DNA of 64,000 nt from an uncultured Flavobacteriales bacterium (lineage in GTDB: Bacteria; Bacteroidota; Bacteroidia; Flavobacteriales; JBLHRE01). Below are positions 29,714-38,944 of the stretch, piece by piece. The position numbers and the translations under genes are program-made. Positions within the stretch are counted from its first letter, which is position 1. The number at the start of each line of letters is the position of its first letter. The notes beneath the pieces were generated by a model. The model worked only from the letters and a program-made list of their open reading frames with translations, did no database searches and was not told the origin of the DNA. The DNA lies in NCBI GenBank assembly GCA_937139155.1, contig CAKZPI010000024.1, positions 1-64,000 of the forward strand, given 5' to 3'.

Positions 29714-30660
29714 TTCTTTCAGTCATGCATTCAGTCAGGTTCCGCGAAGCTCCACCCTTCCTTCATTTCTTCCTTCTCTTCATTCACCAGCTTCCGTCAC
29801 CGCGCAGCAAGAGTAGCGCCTTCTCTTCATTCCGCTAAAGCTCCATTCCGTTCAGTTGCCACACTTGCTTAACCAGCCGCACAAAACGCAGGAAAAGCGG
29901 TGTTCGTCTTCCTCCTTCGGCAAAGTATCATGCCAGGCCGTTTCTACAGCCTTCCACTAAGCGTTAATTTCATAAGGTGTTCCAGGTAGTATCACGCCCT
30001 ACGGGTGCCTTTCAGGCAGCCTGTCATGCTACTTGCAGCTCAGTCGTCATTCTCACGGCAGCCTACTCTGTCCTGCTGTCCCGCTTCATTACATTTCGTT
30101 GCGAGCCCTCACTTCATTCCATTCAGCCGGACAGCAGTCCACCGGCTGCCCATAATTTTGCTCGCCTGCGGGTCGCTGCGGGCTGCGGGCTGTCATATTT
30201 TTTGTATTCAGGGCGAAATAATCGATTTTCAAAGGTTGCCCTGAAAAGCAACAAAAAAACACGCCAGCCCTTGTGTAAGTCCTTCCTCAAGCCTCGGCTC
30301 TTTCCGGTCTCCGCTAAAGCTCCGCCCTCCAATCGCCTCCGTTTTCGTCAGTCCACATATGTCGCCCAGCCGCCTTCGTACCTCAGGCTATCTCTGTTCT
30401 CCACCCTTGCTCCACTCGCAGGTCGGCTCGCTAAAGCTTGTCTGGCGGTCCGCAATCCGTTTGTTCCTCACTCATTGCAGCCGCCAGCCAGCCGTTTGGC
30501 CGCAGGCGCTTTTTCCTGCGTTTCCCCACCGCACAACCCCGACCGCAGACAACACCTCGATTTCGAAAGCAATTTCAGTTGGATAAGAACTCCATTTCCA
30601 CCTCCGTTTAATCTTACCTAATTTGCAACGATTGCAAAGTTTGCAAACCTTGCATTTTAA
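29714..30660. other. C/T-rich non-coding tract with short repeats (CCGCTAAAGCTCC, CCCTACGGG)
   Basis: No convincing ORF; CCGCTAAAGCTCC at 29832-29844 and 30311-30323, CGCTAAAGCT at 30429-30438; CCCTACGGG at 29997-30005. Confidence 0.6.
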
Positions 30661-30675
30661 TTCATTCACTTATAT

Positions 30676-31578
30676 ATGCCCGTTGAGCCAATAGATTTTG
30701 AAGCTGACATTGTACAGATAATAAAGGAGCGATTTTCAAGGTGGGGCCTTCGTTCACCAAAGAAAAATGATCTCTCCGCACTGTTGACTGATTTCTTGAC
30801 CATCAATGAAAAGCTAATACAAGCCACACCCCGCTCCATATATTGTAGTCCTGCGTTTGAGAGTGATATTCTTAATCTTCATCCACGTCAAAAGGGGATT
30901 ATTCAATCAATCTCGAAACGCCTCAAGGAAGGTACTGATATCAACCATCATCAAAGCCAGAAACTTCTACAGTCCAGGTTTCACGATCATTTGGTTTATG
31001 AATGGAATATTCACCATTTACATTTATCCAATACCCGTAAAGCATATTCTTACTTTGTAAAACCCGGGGATCAGTTGCTCTTTACCTACATCGATGATTC
31101 TAAGGCAATCTTTTTAGGTATTGACCGTCACCGCCCTGGAGTTTTTGCCGATACGAAATGGATTGAAATACTTCATGACTACTTTCCCGACACCATTTCT
31201 CATTTACGCCTTGACCATATTTCCGATGTTCATCCCAAGGTTAATGCGGAAGAACGTCAAACTCTTTGGGATAAAGGTTACACTTTAGGAATGACTAAAG
31301 TTAAGGATACTGTCTACTGGAGTTCAGGTGTTGGTAGATCTACAACAGGCCATAGTATGATGGTGATGAAGCATGTTGGTCAGATTCTACGTTGGCATTG
31401 GAAAATAAAAGAGCAGTTCACCAACCACTTTGATTTAATCTGCGACTCTTTCAACTTCAACCCTTCAAAAGCACGCTTCAAGGTAATCCTCGGCCAACAA
31501 ACATTTGAGGTAGTTGAAATAACAACTCCATCCTCCATTCTTACTTGCCCAACATTCTTTGATATTGAGAATGACTAA
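30676..31578 (+). CDS. Orphan hypothetical protein, 300 aa
   Basis: Open frame with normal codon usage inside the non-coding tract; no family recognised. Confidence 0.75.
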   Translation: MPVEPIDFEADIVQIIKERFSRWGLRSPKKNDLSALLTDFLTINEKLIQATPRSIYCSPAFESDILNLHPRQKGIIQSISKRLKEGTDINHHQSQKLLQSRFHDHLVYEWNIHHLHLSNTRKAYSYFVKPGDQLLFTYIDDSKAIFLGIDRHRPGVFADTKWIEILHDYFPDTISHLRLDHISDVHPKVNAEERQTLWDKGYTLGMTKVKDTVYWSSGVGRSTTGHSMMVMKHVGQILRWHWKIKEQFTNHFDLICDSFNFNPSKARFKVILGQQTFEVVEITTPSSILTCPTFFDIEND

Positions 31579-32010
31579 TTTTCTTGAAGGAGAAAAAACA
31601 AAAAAGACAAGCGAATGTAGTCGGGCTCCGCTCAGTCCCTCACTTTGGTCTGCCAAGGTCAAGCCCTGCGGGTTTTGCATGAAAAATCTCCACCCTACGG
31701 GTAGTATTTTTAATCCAAAAACCTTGTCAGTCCAGCCCCGCCCGCCTGATGTCATGGCTTCTCTTTTCTTTTTTCGGTTTTCTTTTCTCTTAAAAAAATA
31801 TTGTTGGGGTTGCTCCGGTGATTTGCCCTGGCCTGATCTCTGTAGCCACCTTTGAAGCTTCCGCAAACTTTTCAGAAATGCAAAAAGAAGGTCTTTTATA
31901 GTTGTTCTCCGTTTGCTCTTGAATGCCAAATAAAGCAAGGTTCGGCAGACGGGCGCAACCCACTCTCAACCAGCACTCTTTACCGCAATTTCACGTCATA
32001 TTTGTAGTAA
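31579..32010. other. Second part of the repeat-like non-coding tract
   Basis: CCCTGCGGG 31664-31672 and ACCCTACGGGT 31692-31702; no credible ORF. Confidence 0.5.
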
Positions 32011-32013
32011 GGA

Positions 32014-32046
32014 CAAGGCCGTACCAAGTCCGTGTCAAGTCCGAAA
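32014..32046 (+). repeat. Three 11-bp near-repeats (CAAGkCCGtRy) upstream of the DUF6266 gene
   Basis: caaggccgtac / caagtccgtgt / caagtccgaaa at exact 11-bp steps. Confidence 0.65.
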
Positions 32047-32078
32047 AATTTGTTTAACCCCATAAAAATTTAAAAGCC

Positions 32079-32720
32079 ATGGGAAAAATTAATCAAGGAA
32101 TCTTGGGAGGTGTGTCCGGACAGGTAGGAAACGTTATCGGTGGTACCTGGAAGGGCATTGACTACTTACGTATCAAGCCCTCAAGTGTAGCAAACCCTAA
32201 AACCCCCGATCAGGTCGATCAACGAACCAAGTTCGTGACCGTTTTGCGATTCTTGCAGCCAATTACTGAGTTCCTCAGGACTGGTTTCAAGAAGTATGCG
32301 AGTGGTATGACCCAGTTTAACAGTGCGATGTCATACAACCTGAACAACGCCATTACCGGGACTTATCCTAACTACTCTGTTGACTATCCGAATGCGCTGG
32401 TCAGTCGAGGAAACCTTGCCGGAGGTGTAAACGGTGCAGCCGCTTCCACCAACCCTGCTGAGGTTGATTTGTCCTGGGATGATAACTCAGGCTCTGGAGG
32501 CGCTCAGGCGACCGATAAGGCACTTATCGTGATCCTGAACCAAACTAAGGGAGAAGCAGTGTTTACCACTGCAGGAGCTGCCCGATCAGCTACCGCAGAA
32601 ACCCTTACTGTGCCTTCTAACTTCACCGGTGATGATGTCGAAGTGTTCTTAGGCTTCATCTCTGAAGATGGCACCAAAGTCTCCAACAGCTCTTATTTAG
32701 GATCAGTAACTGTTGCTTAA
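32079..32720 (+). CDS. DUF6266 family protein
   Basis: 'MGKINQGILGGVSGQVGNVIGGTWKGIDYLRIKPSSVANPKTPDQVDQRTKF' hallmark N-terminus. Confidence 0.9.
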   Translation: MGKINQGILGGVSGQVGNVIGGTWKGIDYLRIKPSSVANPKTPDQVDQRTKFVTVLRFLQPITEFLRTGFKKYASGMTQFNSAMSYNLNNAITGTYPNYSVDYPNALVSRGNLAGGVNGAAASTNPAEVDLSWDDNSGSGGAQATDKALIVILNQTKGEAVFTTAGAARSATAETLTVPSNFTGDDVEVFLGFISEDGTKVSNSSYLGSVTVA

Positions 32721-32747
32721 TACTGATTGATGTTGCAGATGTCGGGG

Positions 32748-32779
32748 ACCGCTTCCACTTGGAGGCGGTTCTTTTTTTG
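32748..32779 (+). terminator. Rho-independent terminator after the DUF6266 gene
   Basis: GACCGCTTCCACTTGGAGGCGGTT hairpin followed by CTTTTTTT. Confidence 0.85.
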
Positions 32780-33108
32780 CCTTACCTTTAACCCTCAAGG
32801 AGGGAAGTGTCCATTTCTCGAACTCCCTTAATTGTCCTTTCTTTATCCCCTGTTTTCTAAAGCCTTATGATTTCTTGTTGCCCAGTTGTTGCCCGTTTCA
32901 GGACATTCGCTCTGAATGGCTTATATAACAGTAGGTTCAGAAAACTCGTTACTTTTTGTATCGGGAAATAACGACAGTCATCCGTAAACAAAGACAATTT
33001 AAACCACTCTCTTTTAGCTAATTGACTTATTTACCTAGGCGTAGGTTATCTATATTAATCTTGGTTTTCATAAGTTTTGTTGCGCCATTGTTGGGCAGGT
33101 GCCACATT

Positions 33109-33930
33109 TTATTCAGAAAACCTAAAGGCTCTGGACTTAAGCTCACACTCAGCATTAGAAATACCATATCTTTTGGCAATGCCCCTCCAGTTTTTAACCG
33201 AATGGGTTACTTCTTCCATAATTTTGTAAGCACGCTCCTCCTCCAATCTAAAGAATTTGGCTACCTCCATTGCCAAGTCAAAGTCCAAGACATTATCGCT
33301 ACCTGAAATGTTCAAACTAAGTCCTGTTCCTGTCTCCACAGGGTTGATATCGTAGGCCGGAGACAGCACCCAGCCTTCGGAATGAAGTATAAAACCGTGA
33401 TTTCGCAAATGGTCGTCCGTATTCGATACACTGATGCTAAAAACAATTCTTCGCCAAAGCTCTTCCAAATCAGATTTTACATTCCCCCCGTAGGTAGTCA
33501 AAAAATCAACAATATCCAGATAACTGGCTCCTTCTTGGCCATCAACAAAACCAAGCATGGCCATAGCCGAAGCAAAATGAACTCTTTGTCCATCCGATGT
33601 GCGATCGAAGCGTTTGGTTAAAAAAGTATGGTGCTTACTCGAAAACTGTTGTGCCTTACATTCTGCCATATTTATTCCGGCAACTTTCGCCAACTCATAG
33701 GTTACCGTTTCCCAGGCTCCAATATTAAATTGATCACTGCCACTTGGGAATTTTGCAATCCATAGATGTCCCTGTTCAATCTTCACTAAAGTACTCCGAC
33801 CCATCCCGGCACGCTCCGCTACTTGGATGGTGCTCAATTTTCTTCTGAGACGCGCCAATCGAATATTCTCACCAAGTCCTTCCAATATGCGCTGAATCCT
33901 AGGTAATAAAGTCGGGGTCTTGTTTGCCAT
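33109..33930 (-). CDS. HipB-like HTH fused in frame to the C-terminal kinase region of HipA (internal deletion)
   Basis: HTH 'LGENIRLARLRRKLSTIQVAERAGMGRSTLVKIEQG' directly followed by HipA 'HLWIAKFPSGSDQFNIGAWE...SNTDDHLRNHGF...SPAYDINP'. Confidence 0.85.
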   Translation of the reverse strand: MANKTPTLLPRIQRILEGLGENIRLARLRRKLSTIQVAERAGMGRSTLVKIEQGHLWIAKFPSGSDQFNIGAWETVTYELAKVAGINMAECKAQQFSSKHHTFLTKRFDRTSDGQRVHFASAMAMLGFVDGQEGASYLDIVDFLTTYGGNVKSDLEELWRRIVFSISVSNTDDHLRNHGFILHSEGWVLSPAYDINPVETGTGLSLNISGSDNVLDFDLAMEVAKFFRLEEERAYKIMEEVTHSVKNWRGIAKRYGISNAECELKSRAFRFSE

Positions 33931-34007
33931 AATGTATTATTAAAGATACAGGTATACGTCTTATGACCCTTTAAACACACGTTATAATTCCGTCCACTAA
34001 AACTTTG

Positions 34008-34035
34008 AATATTCCATATCGCGATAAGGAATATT
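34008..34035. promoter_or_regulatory. 28-bp inverted repeat, candidate operator of the hip-like gene
   Basis: AATATTCCATATCGCGATAAGGAATATT: self-complementary except one A/A position pair. Confidence 0.65.
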
Positions 34036-34056
34036 TTATCCTCGGCATATCCAGTC

Positions 34057-34166
34057 TATACCCTTACTGTAATTGTAGTTATGTCAGGCTATATCCTTAC
34101 TTTAGTTTTGTAAAAGTCAATTTATAGCCTTACTTTTACAGGCGAATAGTCAGGTTAAAACCTTAC
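34057..34166 (+). repeat. Four direct repeats TATAnCCTTAC at exact 33-bp spacing upstream of the mobile-mystery pair
   Basis: TATACCCTTAC 34057, TATATCCTTAC 34090, TATAGCCTTAC 34123, TAAAACCTTAC 34156. Confidence 0.8.
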
Positions 34167-34169
34167 ATC

Positions 34170-34628
34170 ATGAACAAGAAGAAACTTCAAATAGATCAGT
34201 TAGAGCGAAAGCTAAGTGGCTTAAAGGGTGTTCAACAAGTAGTTCCTCCTCCCACCGGTTGGTTAAAAGCGATCAGGGTTTCCCTGGGCATGTCTTTGCA
34301 ACAGTTGGCGAATAAACTATCTATAACTAAACAGAGTGTCCAAGAAATCGAAAAGCGAGAAAAGGAAGGCAGCATCACGATAAAAAGTTTAAGAGAAGCC
34401 GCAAATGCATTGGACATGCAGCTGGTATATGGTCTCGTTCCTAAGGATGGAAGCCTTGAAAACTTGATTGATAGAAAGGCTCGAGAGTTGGCAAGGCAAA
34501 TCGTTTCCAGAACATCTAACACGATGAAACTGGAGGATCAGGAAAATACGAAGCAACGCTTACAAAAAGCCGTGGAGGAAAGAGCTGCAATACTCAAAAG
34601 TGAAATGCCGAAGATATTATGGGATTAG
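34170..34628 (+). CDS. Mobile mystery protein A (HTH)
   Basis: 'QLERKLSGLKGVQQVVPPPTGWLKAIRVSLGMSLQQLANKLSITKQSVQEIEKREKEGSITIKSLREAANALDMQLVYGLVPKDGSLE'. Confidence 0.93.
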   Translation: MNKKKLQIDQLERKLSGLKGVQQVVPPPTGWLKAIRVSLGMSLQQLANKLSITKQSVQEIEKREKEGSITIKSLREAANALDMQLVYGLVPKDGSLENLIDRKARELARQIVSRTSNTMKLEDQENTKQRLQKAVEERAAILKSEMPKILWD

Positions 34629-35215
34629 ACCTTGATTACATCGACGGCCAAACCCCGATTAATGAGGATGAAAAGGAAGGGTTACTTATTGAGACCATTA
34701 CGACAAAAGGAGAGCTAGACGAATTTGAGCAGCAAAACATCGAAGAAGCTTTGCAATGGGTGTTTGGTAAAAAACTCAAGGGAAAAGATGTCTTCACGGA
34801 AAGGTTCATTTGCAACTTGCATAAACGGATGTATGGCAATGTTTGGGCTTGGGCAGGTGAGTTTAGGAAAACCGACAAGAACATTGGCATTGATAAATTC
34901 CAGATACCAGTTGCGCTCAAAATACTCTGTGATGATGCCCTCTTTTGGGTAGAAAACGAGACCTACCCTCCTGAAGAAATCGCTATTCGATTCAAACACC
35001 GAATTGTAAGCATTCACTGTTTTCCCAATGGAAATGGGAGGCATAGTAGATTAATGGGAGATATTATAATCGAGAAGCTTTTCGGTCAGGAGCCTTTCTC
35101 TTGGGGAACAACAAACATTACAAATGCCAATGAAACAAGATTGGCTTACTTACAAGCGTTGAAACAAGCTGATCAAGATGCGTATCAACCATTGATTGAT
35201 TTTGCCAGGTCATGA
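34619..35215 (+). CDS. Mobile mystery protein B (Fic domain)
   Basis: Fic motif 'HCFPNGNGRHSRLMGD'; overlaps the mystery A stop. Confidence 0.93.
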   Translation: MGLDLDYIDGQTPINEDEKEGLLIETITTKGELDEFEQQNIEEALQWVFGKKLKGKDVFTERFICNLHKRMYGNVWAWAGEFRKTDKNIGIDKFQIPVALKILCDDALFWVENETYPPEEIAIRFKHRIVSIHCFPNGNGRHSRLMGDIIIEKLFGQEPFSWGTTNITNANETRLAYLQALKQADQDAYQPLIDFARS

Positions 35216-35788
35216 ACACCTTCGGGTAAAAATTCGAAATAAGCCATCCCCATATAGAGCCTAGCTCCGCATGCCCAATCCAAAATCTGCCACCCAAAGG
35301 GAGCATTGACAAGAAAAAATTCCCTTCGATTTACGGTTCTTTGGTGTTACATATTTGTTGCGACTTTTAGGCGATCAAACCTAGACTACAAGCGTATTGA
35401 GGCCTTGTAAAAACCCGTCGAGAGGTGCACAGGGAATCAAAAGTGGGTATTGATTTTAAAGCTTGACAAAGGCGTCCTTTAAGCCTAAAAACTTTAGGTA
35501 GAAAACCCGTCGTTCTCATTCAGCTTGGCAGGAGGTTCAGTTTGCTAATTAGCCTTACTTTTTGAGCAGGGTCAATTTCTTTCGTAAACTATTCTGAAAT
35601 CTGTTTGTTTTTATTTGGTTCCAGGTCATTTTTAAAAAGGACGTATTGCCTCATTTTTACTCACTTTAAGAGTGAGAAGAATTGTGTGAGCTCAGCTAGG
35701 TTATTTCAGCCATGCAATGTGTTCTAAGCTCTATTAACTAGCCCTGTTGGCTGGTTATTATGATTTTTTCCGCACTAACCTGTTATCA

Positions 35789-38700
35789 ATGCAAATTCAA
35801 ATAAGAAAAGAAGAGCAAACACTAAGTTCTGAGATTTTTCAATTGGCTCCCTTCCCAATGTGGATTTATGATTTGGAAACCCTTGATTTTTTGGATGTAA
35901 ACGAGGAAGCCGAAAGACAATATGGGTACTCTAAAAAGGAGTTCCTCTCCATGACCATACGAGACATTCGGCCCAAAAAGGAGCTTGGCAACCTTGAAAA
36001 GGCCATCGGAAAGCTTCGAAACAGCCATTCAAAGTTTACCGAAGGAATGTACCTCCATCAAAAGAAAGATGGCACTACCCTCAATGTTAAAATAAAAGGA
36101 AGCTATTTCGATTATAAGGGTAGAGATGCCGAGCTGGTTGCAGCCATTGACCTTTCTTCTAGGTTTGAACAGGAGCAGAAAATTGAAGCTCAAAATAGAT
36201 TTTTAGAAACCATAGGAAAGGTTAGTGAGGAATTTGTGAAAAGCAAAGACTGGCGGAGGTCCTTAAAGACTTGTTTCAATTTCATAGGAAATACCTATCC
36301 ATTTCAAGAATTGGTTTTTCTAAAAAAGGATAAGGCGAAGAATACCCTCACCCTTGAGGCTGAATGGAAAAGGAAAGAGATATCCTTAGGTAAATTTAAC
36401 CCAGCAACCGTTGACATTAATCTTCTTCAAAAGGAATTGGATTTTTCCGAATTTGGTAAACCGATAGTTCTGAAAAACCCTGAAGGTTACGGTATTTTTG
36501 ATCTAAGGCCTGGCTTCGAAAACATGTCAGTTTTAATGGTTGCCCTGGGGTCAGTAGAGTCTATTTCAGGATTGATTTTAGGATGGAAAACAAATGATGA
36601 TTTGCCATGGACCGAATGGGAGGAAGGGTTGAGTAAAAATTTGGCAAATGCATTGTCTCATGTTTTAGCAGAAGCCGATGGTCAAATGCGCTTGGCAAGA
36701 AGTGAGGCGAAGTTTAAAGCATTGGTGCAGAATGCCTATGACATGATTGCAGTTATTGATGATGAGGGGAATTATAAATACATCGCTCCTGCCTCCGAAA
36801 AGGTTTTAGGCCTGAAACCGGAGGATCTTCAAGGCAGGAATGCTTTTGAATTTATTCACCCGGAGGACGCTCCAAGGCTGATGAAGCACCTAGAAGAAGC
36901 TCTTCAAGGAAAGGATGTTTCCATTCATCCCTATCGGTTTTTAGATGGGTTCGGGAAATACATTTGGATTCAAACTGAGGTTAGAAATCACCTAGACGAT
37001 CCAGATATTCAGGGAATTGTTGCAAATACGAAGGATGTAACTCAAGAGATTGAGAAAATGAGGGCCCAAGAATTGGTAGAAGATCTTACCCAAGCCATGC
37101 TTAAGCCTGAATCTCTTGAAGAAAGCCTAAACCAAGTGTTAAATAAGCTGGTTAACAACCCCAAAATTGACGCCGCCGAAGTTTGGATGGTTTCTCTGGA
37201 TCAGCATCAATTAAACCTTTTTTCAAAGTCAATTCAAGAAAAGAGTTTGCTAGAGTTTTACAATGCTTTGTCTTATGACGATTATTTTGAAAAAGGGAAG
37301 GGCCTTCCCGGCAATACTTGGGCAAAGGGCAAAACCCTTGTTTGGGGAAATTTGGAGGCCCAACCCAGTTTTACGAGAACCAAGGAGGCCAAATCGGTTG
37401 GACTAAAAACAGGCATCGGAATTCCGGTATTTTATCAAGGAGAGTTCCTAGCTTGTTTTACTTGTTTCTCGAAATCAGAAGAAATTGAACTTCAAGAGGT
37501 TATTCCCCTTTTGTCTGAGGTGAGTAATCAAATGGGCCTAATTATTAGGCATAAATTAACTGAGATTGAGTTTCAGTCCTTTTATGACTTAAGTCCAGAC
37601 CCACATTGTTTAATAGGTTTTGATGGACTGGTAAAAAAGTATAACAATGCCTTCCATAAGTTGATGGGGTATGATGAGGGTGAGCTTTTAGGTAAGCCTA
37701 TTCTAAGTTTTCTTAATCCCAGTGACTTGGATGGGGTTAAGGAGAGAATTTCAATGGCTGTTCAGCAAGCAAAAGCTCCGGACCCTAATTATAAAAAAAG
37801 GCCTATCGAAATTCGATTAACTACCAAAAGTGGACAAGAGCTCTGGTTATCCTGGCAAGGGGAATCCGTGCCTCAAGCAAAACTCTTTATCGCGGTTGCA
37901 AAGGATATTACAGAACAAAAGCAAGCAGAAATTGAACTTGAAATGGCTTATGAGCGACTCAAAAGTGCTCAGAAAATGGCCAAACTGGGCTACTGGCTTC
38001 GAGATGCAGGGTCAGAAATTTACGAATGGGGAGAGGAGACCTTTAAAATCTACGGTCTAGACTCAAAATCATTTAACCCTACGAAAGAGTCTGTGACTCG
38101 GACGGTTCACCCTGAAGACCAACACCTTTTTGAAGAGGATTTTACCCGCTCGTTTAAATCCTCTAAGGTTCACACTATTGAACATAGAATCATCACTTCA
38201 TCAGATGAGATCAGGTGGGTGCGCCAAGAAATTAAACTTCGACAAGACCCCGAAGGTAACCCTGTTCAACTCATGGGTACAATCCAAGACATTACCCAGC
38301 AAAAAGAAAGCGAACTAAACCTGAGACTCAGCAATGAAAGGTTTGTCTTGGCCATGAAAGCCAGCAATGAAATCATTTGGGAAGTAGACCATACATCCAA
38401 TAAGGTGATTCGTGGTATTGAAGAAGGGGCCAATATGAAATACAAGGTTGCCGAGGCTTTTTCCATGAGTAATTCTTGGTTTCAAAGAGTGGAGAAAAAC
38501 GACAGACAGGAGGTTTGGGACTCACTAAATGAGGCCCTCAAAAATCCAAATCTAGATTTTTGGCGTATGGAATATGAGATTATTCTTAACGACGGATCTA
38601 CTGGGTTTTTTATTGACCGTTGCTACATCCTTAGAGATGAAAATGGAAACCCAGTTAGATCAGTAGGTACCGCACTAGATGTAACCGAATCAAGAAGGCA

Positions 38701-38944
38701 GCTGAGGAAAATTCAGAACCAAAATGATAAGCTGCAAGAAATTTCATGGTTGCAATCGCACGTTATTCGAGCACCCTTGGCCAGAATTTTAGGCCTTATA
38801 AACGTGGTAAATATGAATTCCGACAATAGATCCGGAAAAGACCAAGAGCTTTTCAATCTAATTGCCCATTCTGCCAAGGAGCTTGATCAAGTGATTCATG
38901 AAATAAATAATAAAACAAGTCTAATTGAAGAAAGCCATGAATAA
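35789..38944 (+). CDS. Multi-PAS/GAF sensor protein with a C-terminal DHp-like segment and no HATPase domain
   Basis: Repeated PAS/PAC motifs ('GTIQDITQQKESE'), GAF-like middle, ends in 'WLQSHVIRAPLARILGLINVVN...HEINNKTSLIEE'. Confidence 0.87.
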   Translation: MQIQIRKEEQTLSSEIFQLAPFPMWIYDLETLDFLDVNEEAERQYGYSKKEFLSMTIRDIRPKKELGNLEKAIGKLRNSHSKFTEGMYLHQKKDGTTLNVKIKGSYFDYKGRDAELVAAIDLSSRFEQEQKIEAQNRFLETIGKVSEEFVKSKDWRRSLKTCFNFIGNTYPFQELVFLKKDKAKNTLTLEAEWKRKEISLGKFNPATVDINLLQKELDFSEFGKPIVLKNPEGYGIFDLRPGFENMSVLMVALGSVESISGLILGWKTNDDLPWTEWEEGLSKNLANALSHVLAEADGQMRLARSEAKFKALVQNAYDMIAVIDDEGNYKYIAPASEKVLGLKPEDLQGRNAFEFIHPEDAPRLMKHLEEALQGKDVSIHPYRFLDGFGKYIWIQTEVRNHLDDPDIQGIVANTKDVTQEIEKMRAQELVEDLTQAMLKPESLEESLNQVLNKLVNNPKIDAAEVWMVSLDQHQLNLFSKSIQEKSLLEFYNALSYDDYFEKGKGLPGNTWAKGKTLVWGNLEAQPSFTRTKEAKSVGLKTGIGIPVFYQGEFLACFTCFSKSEEIELQEVIPLLSEVSNQMGLIIRHKLTEIEFQSFYDLSPDPHCLIGFDGLVKKYNNAFHKLMGYDEGELLGKPILSFLNPSDLDGVKERISMAVQQAKAPDPNYKKRPIEIRLTTKSGQELWLSWQGESVPQAKLFIAVAKDITEQKQAEIELEMAYERLKSAQKMAKLGYWLRDAGSEIYEWGEETFKIYGLDSKSFNPTKESVTRTVHPEDQHLFEEDFTRSFKSSKVHTIEHRIITSSDEIRWVRQEIKLRQDPEGNPVQLMGTIQDITQQKESELNLRLSNERFVLAMKASNEIIWEVDHTSNKVIRGIEEGANMKYKVAEAFSMSNSWFQRVEKNDRQEVWDSLNEALKNPNLDFWRMEYEIILNDGSTGFFIDRCYILRDENGNPVRSVGTALDVTESRRQLRKIQNQNDKLQEISWLQSHVIRAPLARILGLINVVNMNSDNRSGKDQELFNLIAHSAKELDQVIHEINNKTSLIEESHE

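Noticed and set aside
29977-30621. 214-aa ORF in the C/T-rich tract
   Set aside because: Biased, low-complexity style (Ser/Pro/Arg/Cys-rich), no motif, overlapping ORFs in other frames; better explained as an open frame in non-coding C-rich DNA
31465-31938. 157-aa minus-strand ORF
   Set aside because: Antisense to the orphan ORF end and the non-coding tract; no recognisable motif
33022-33306. 94-aa plus-strand ORF
   Set aside because: Mostly antisense to the HipA-like 3' end; no support
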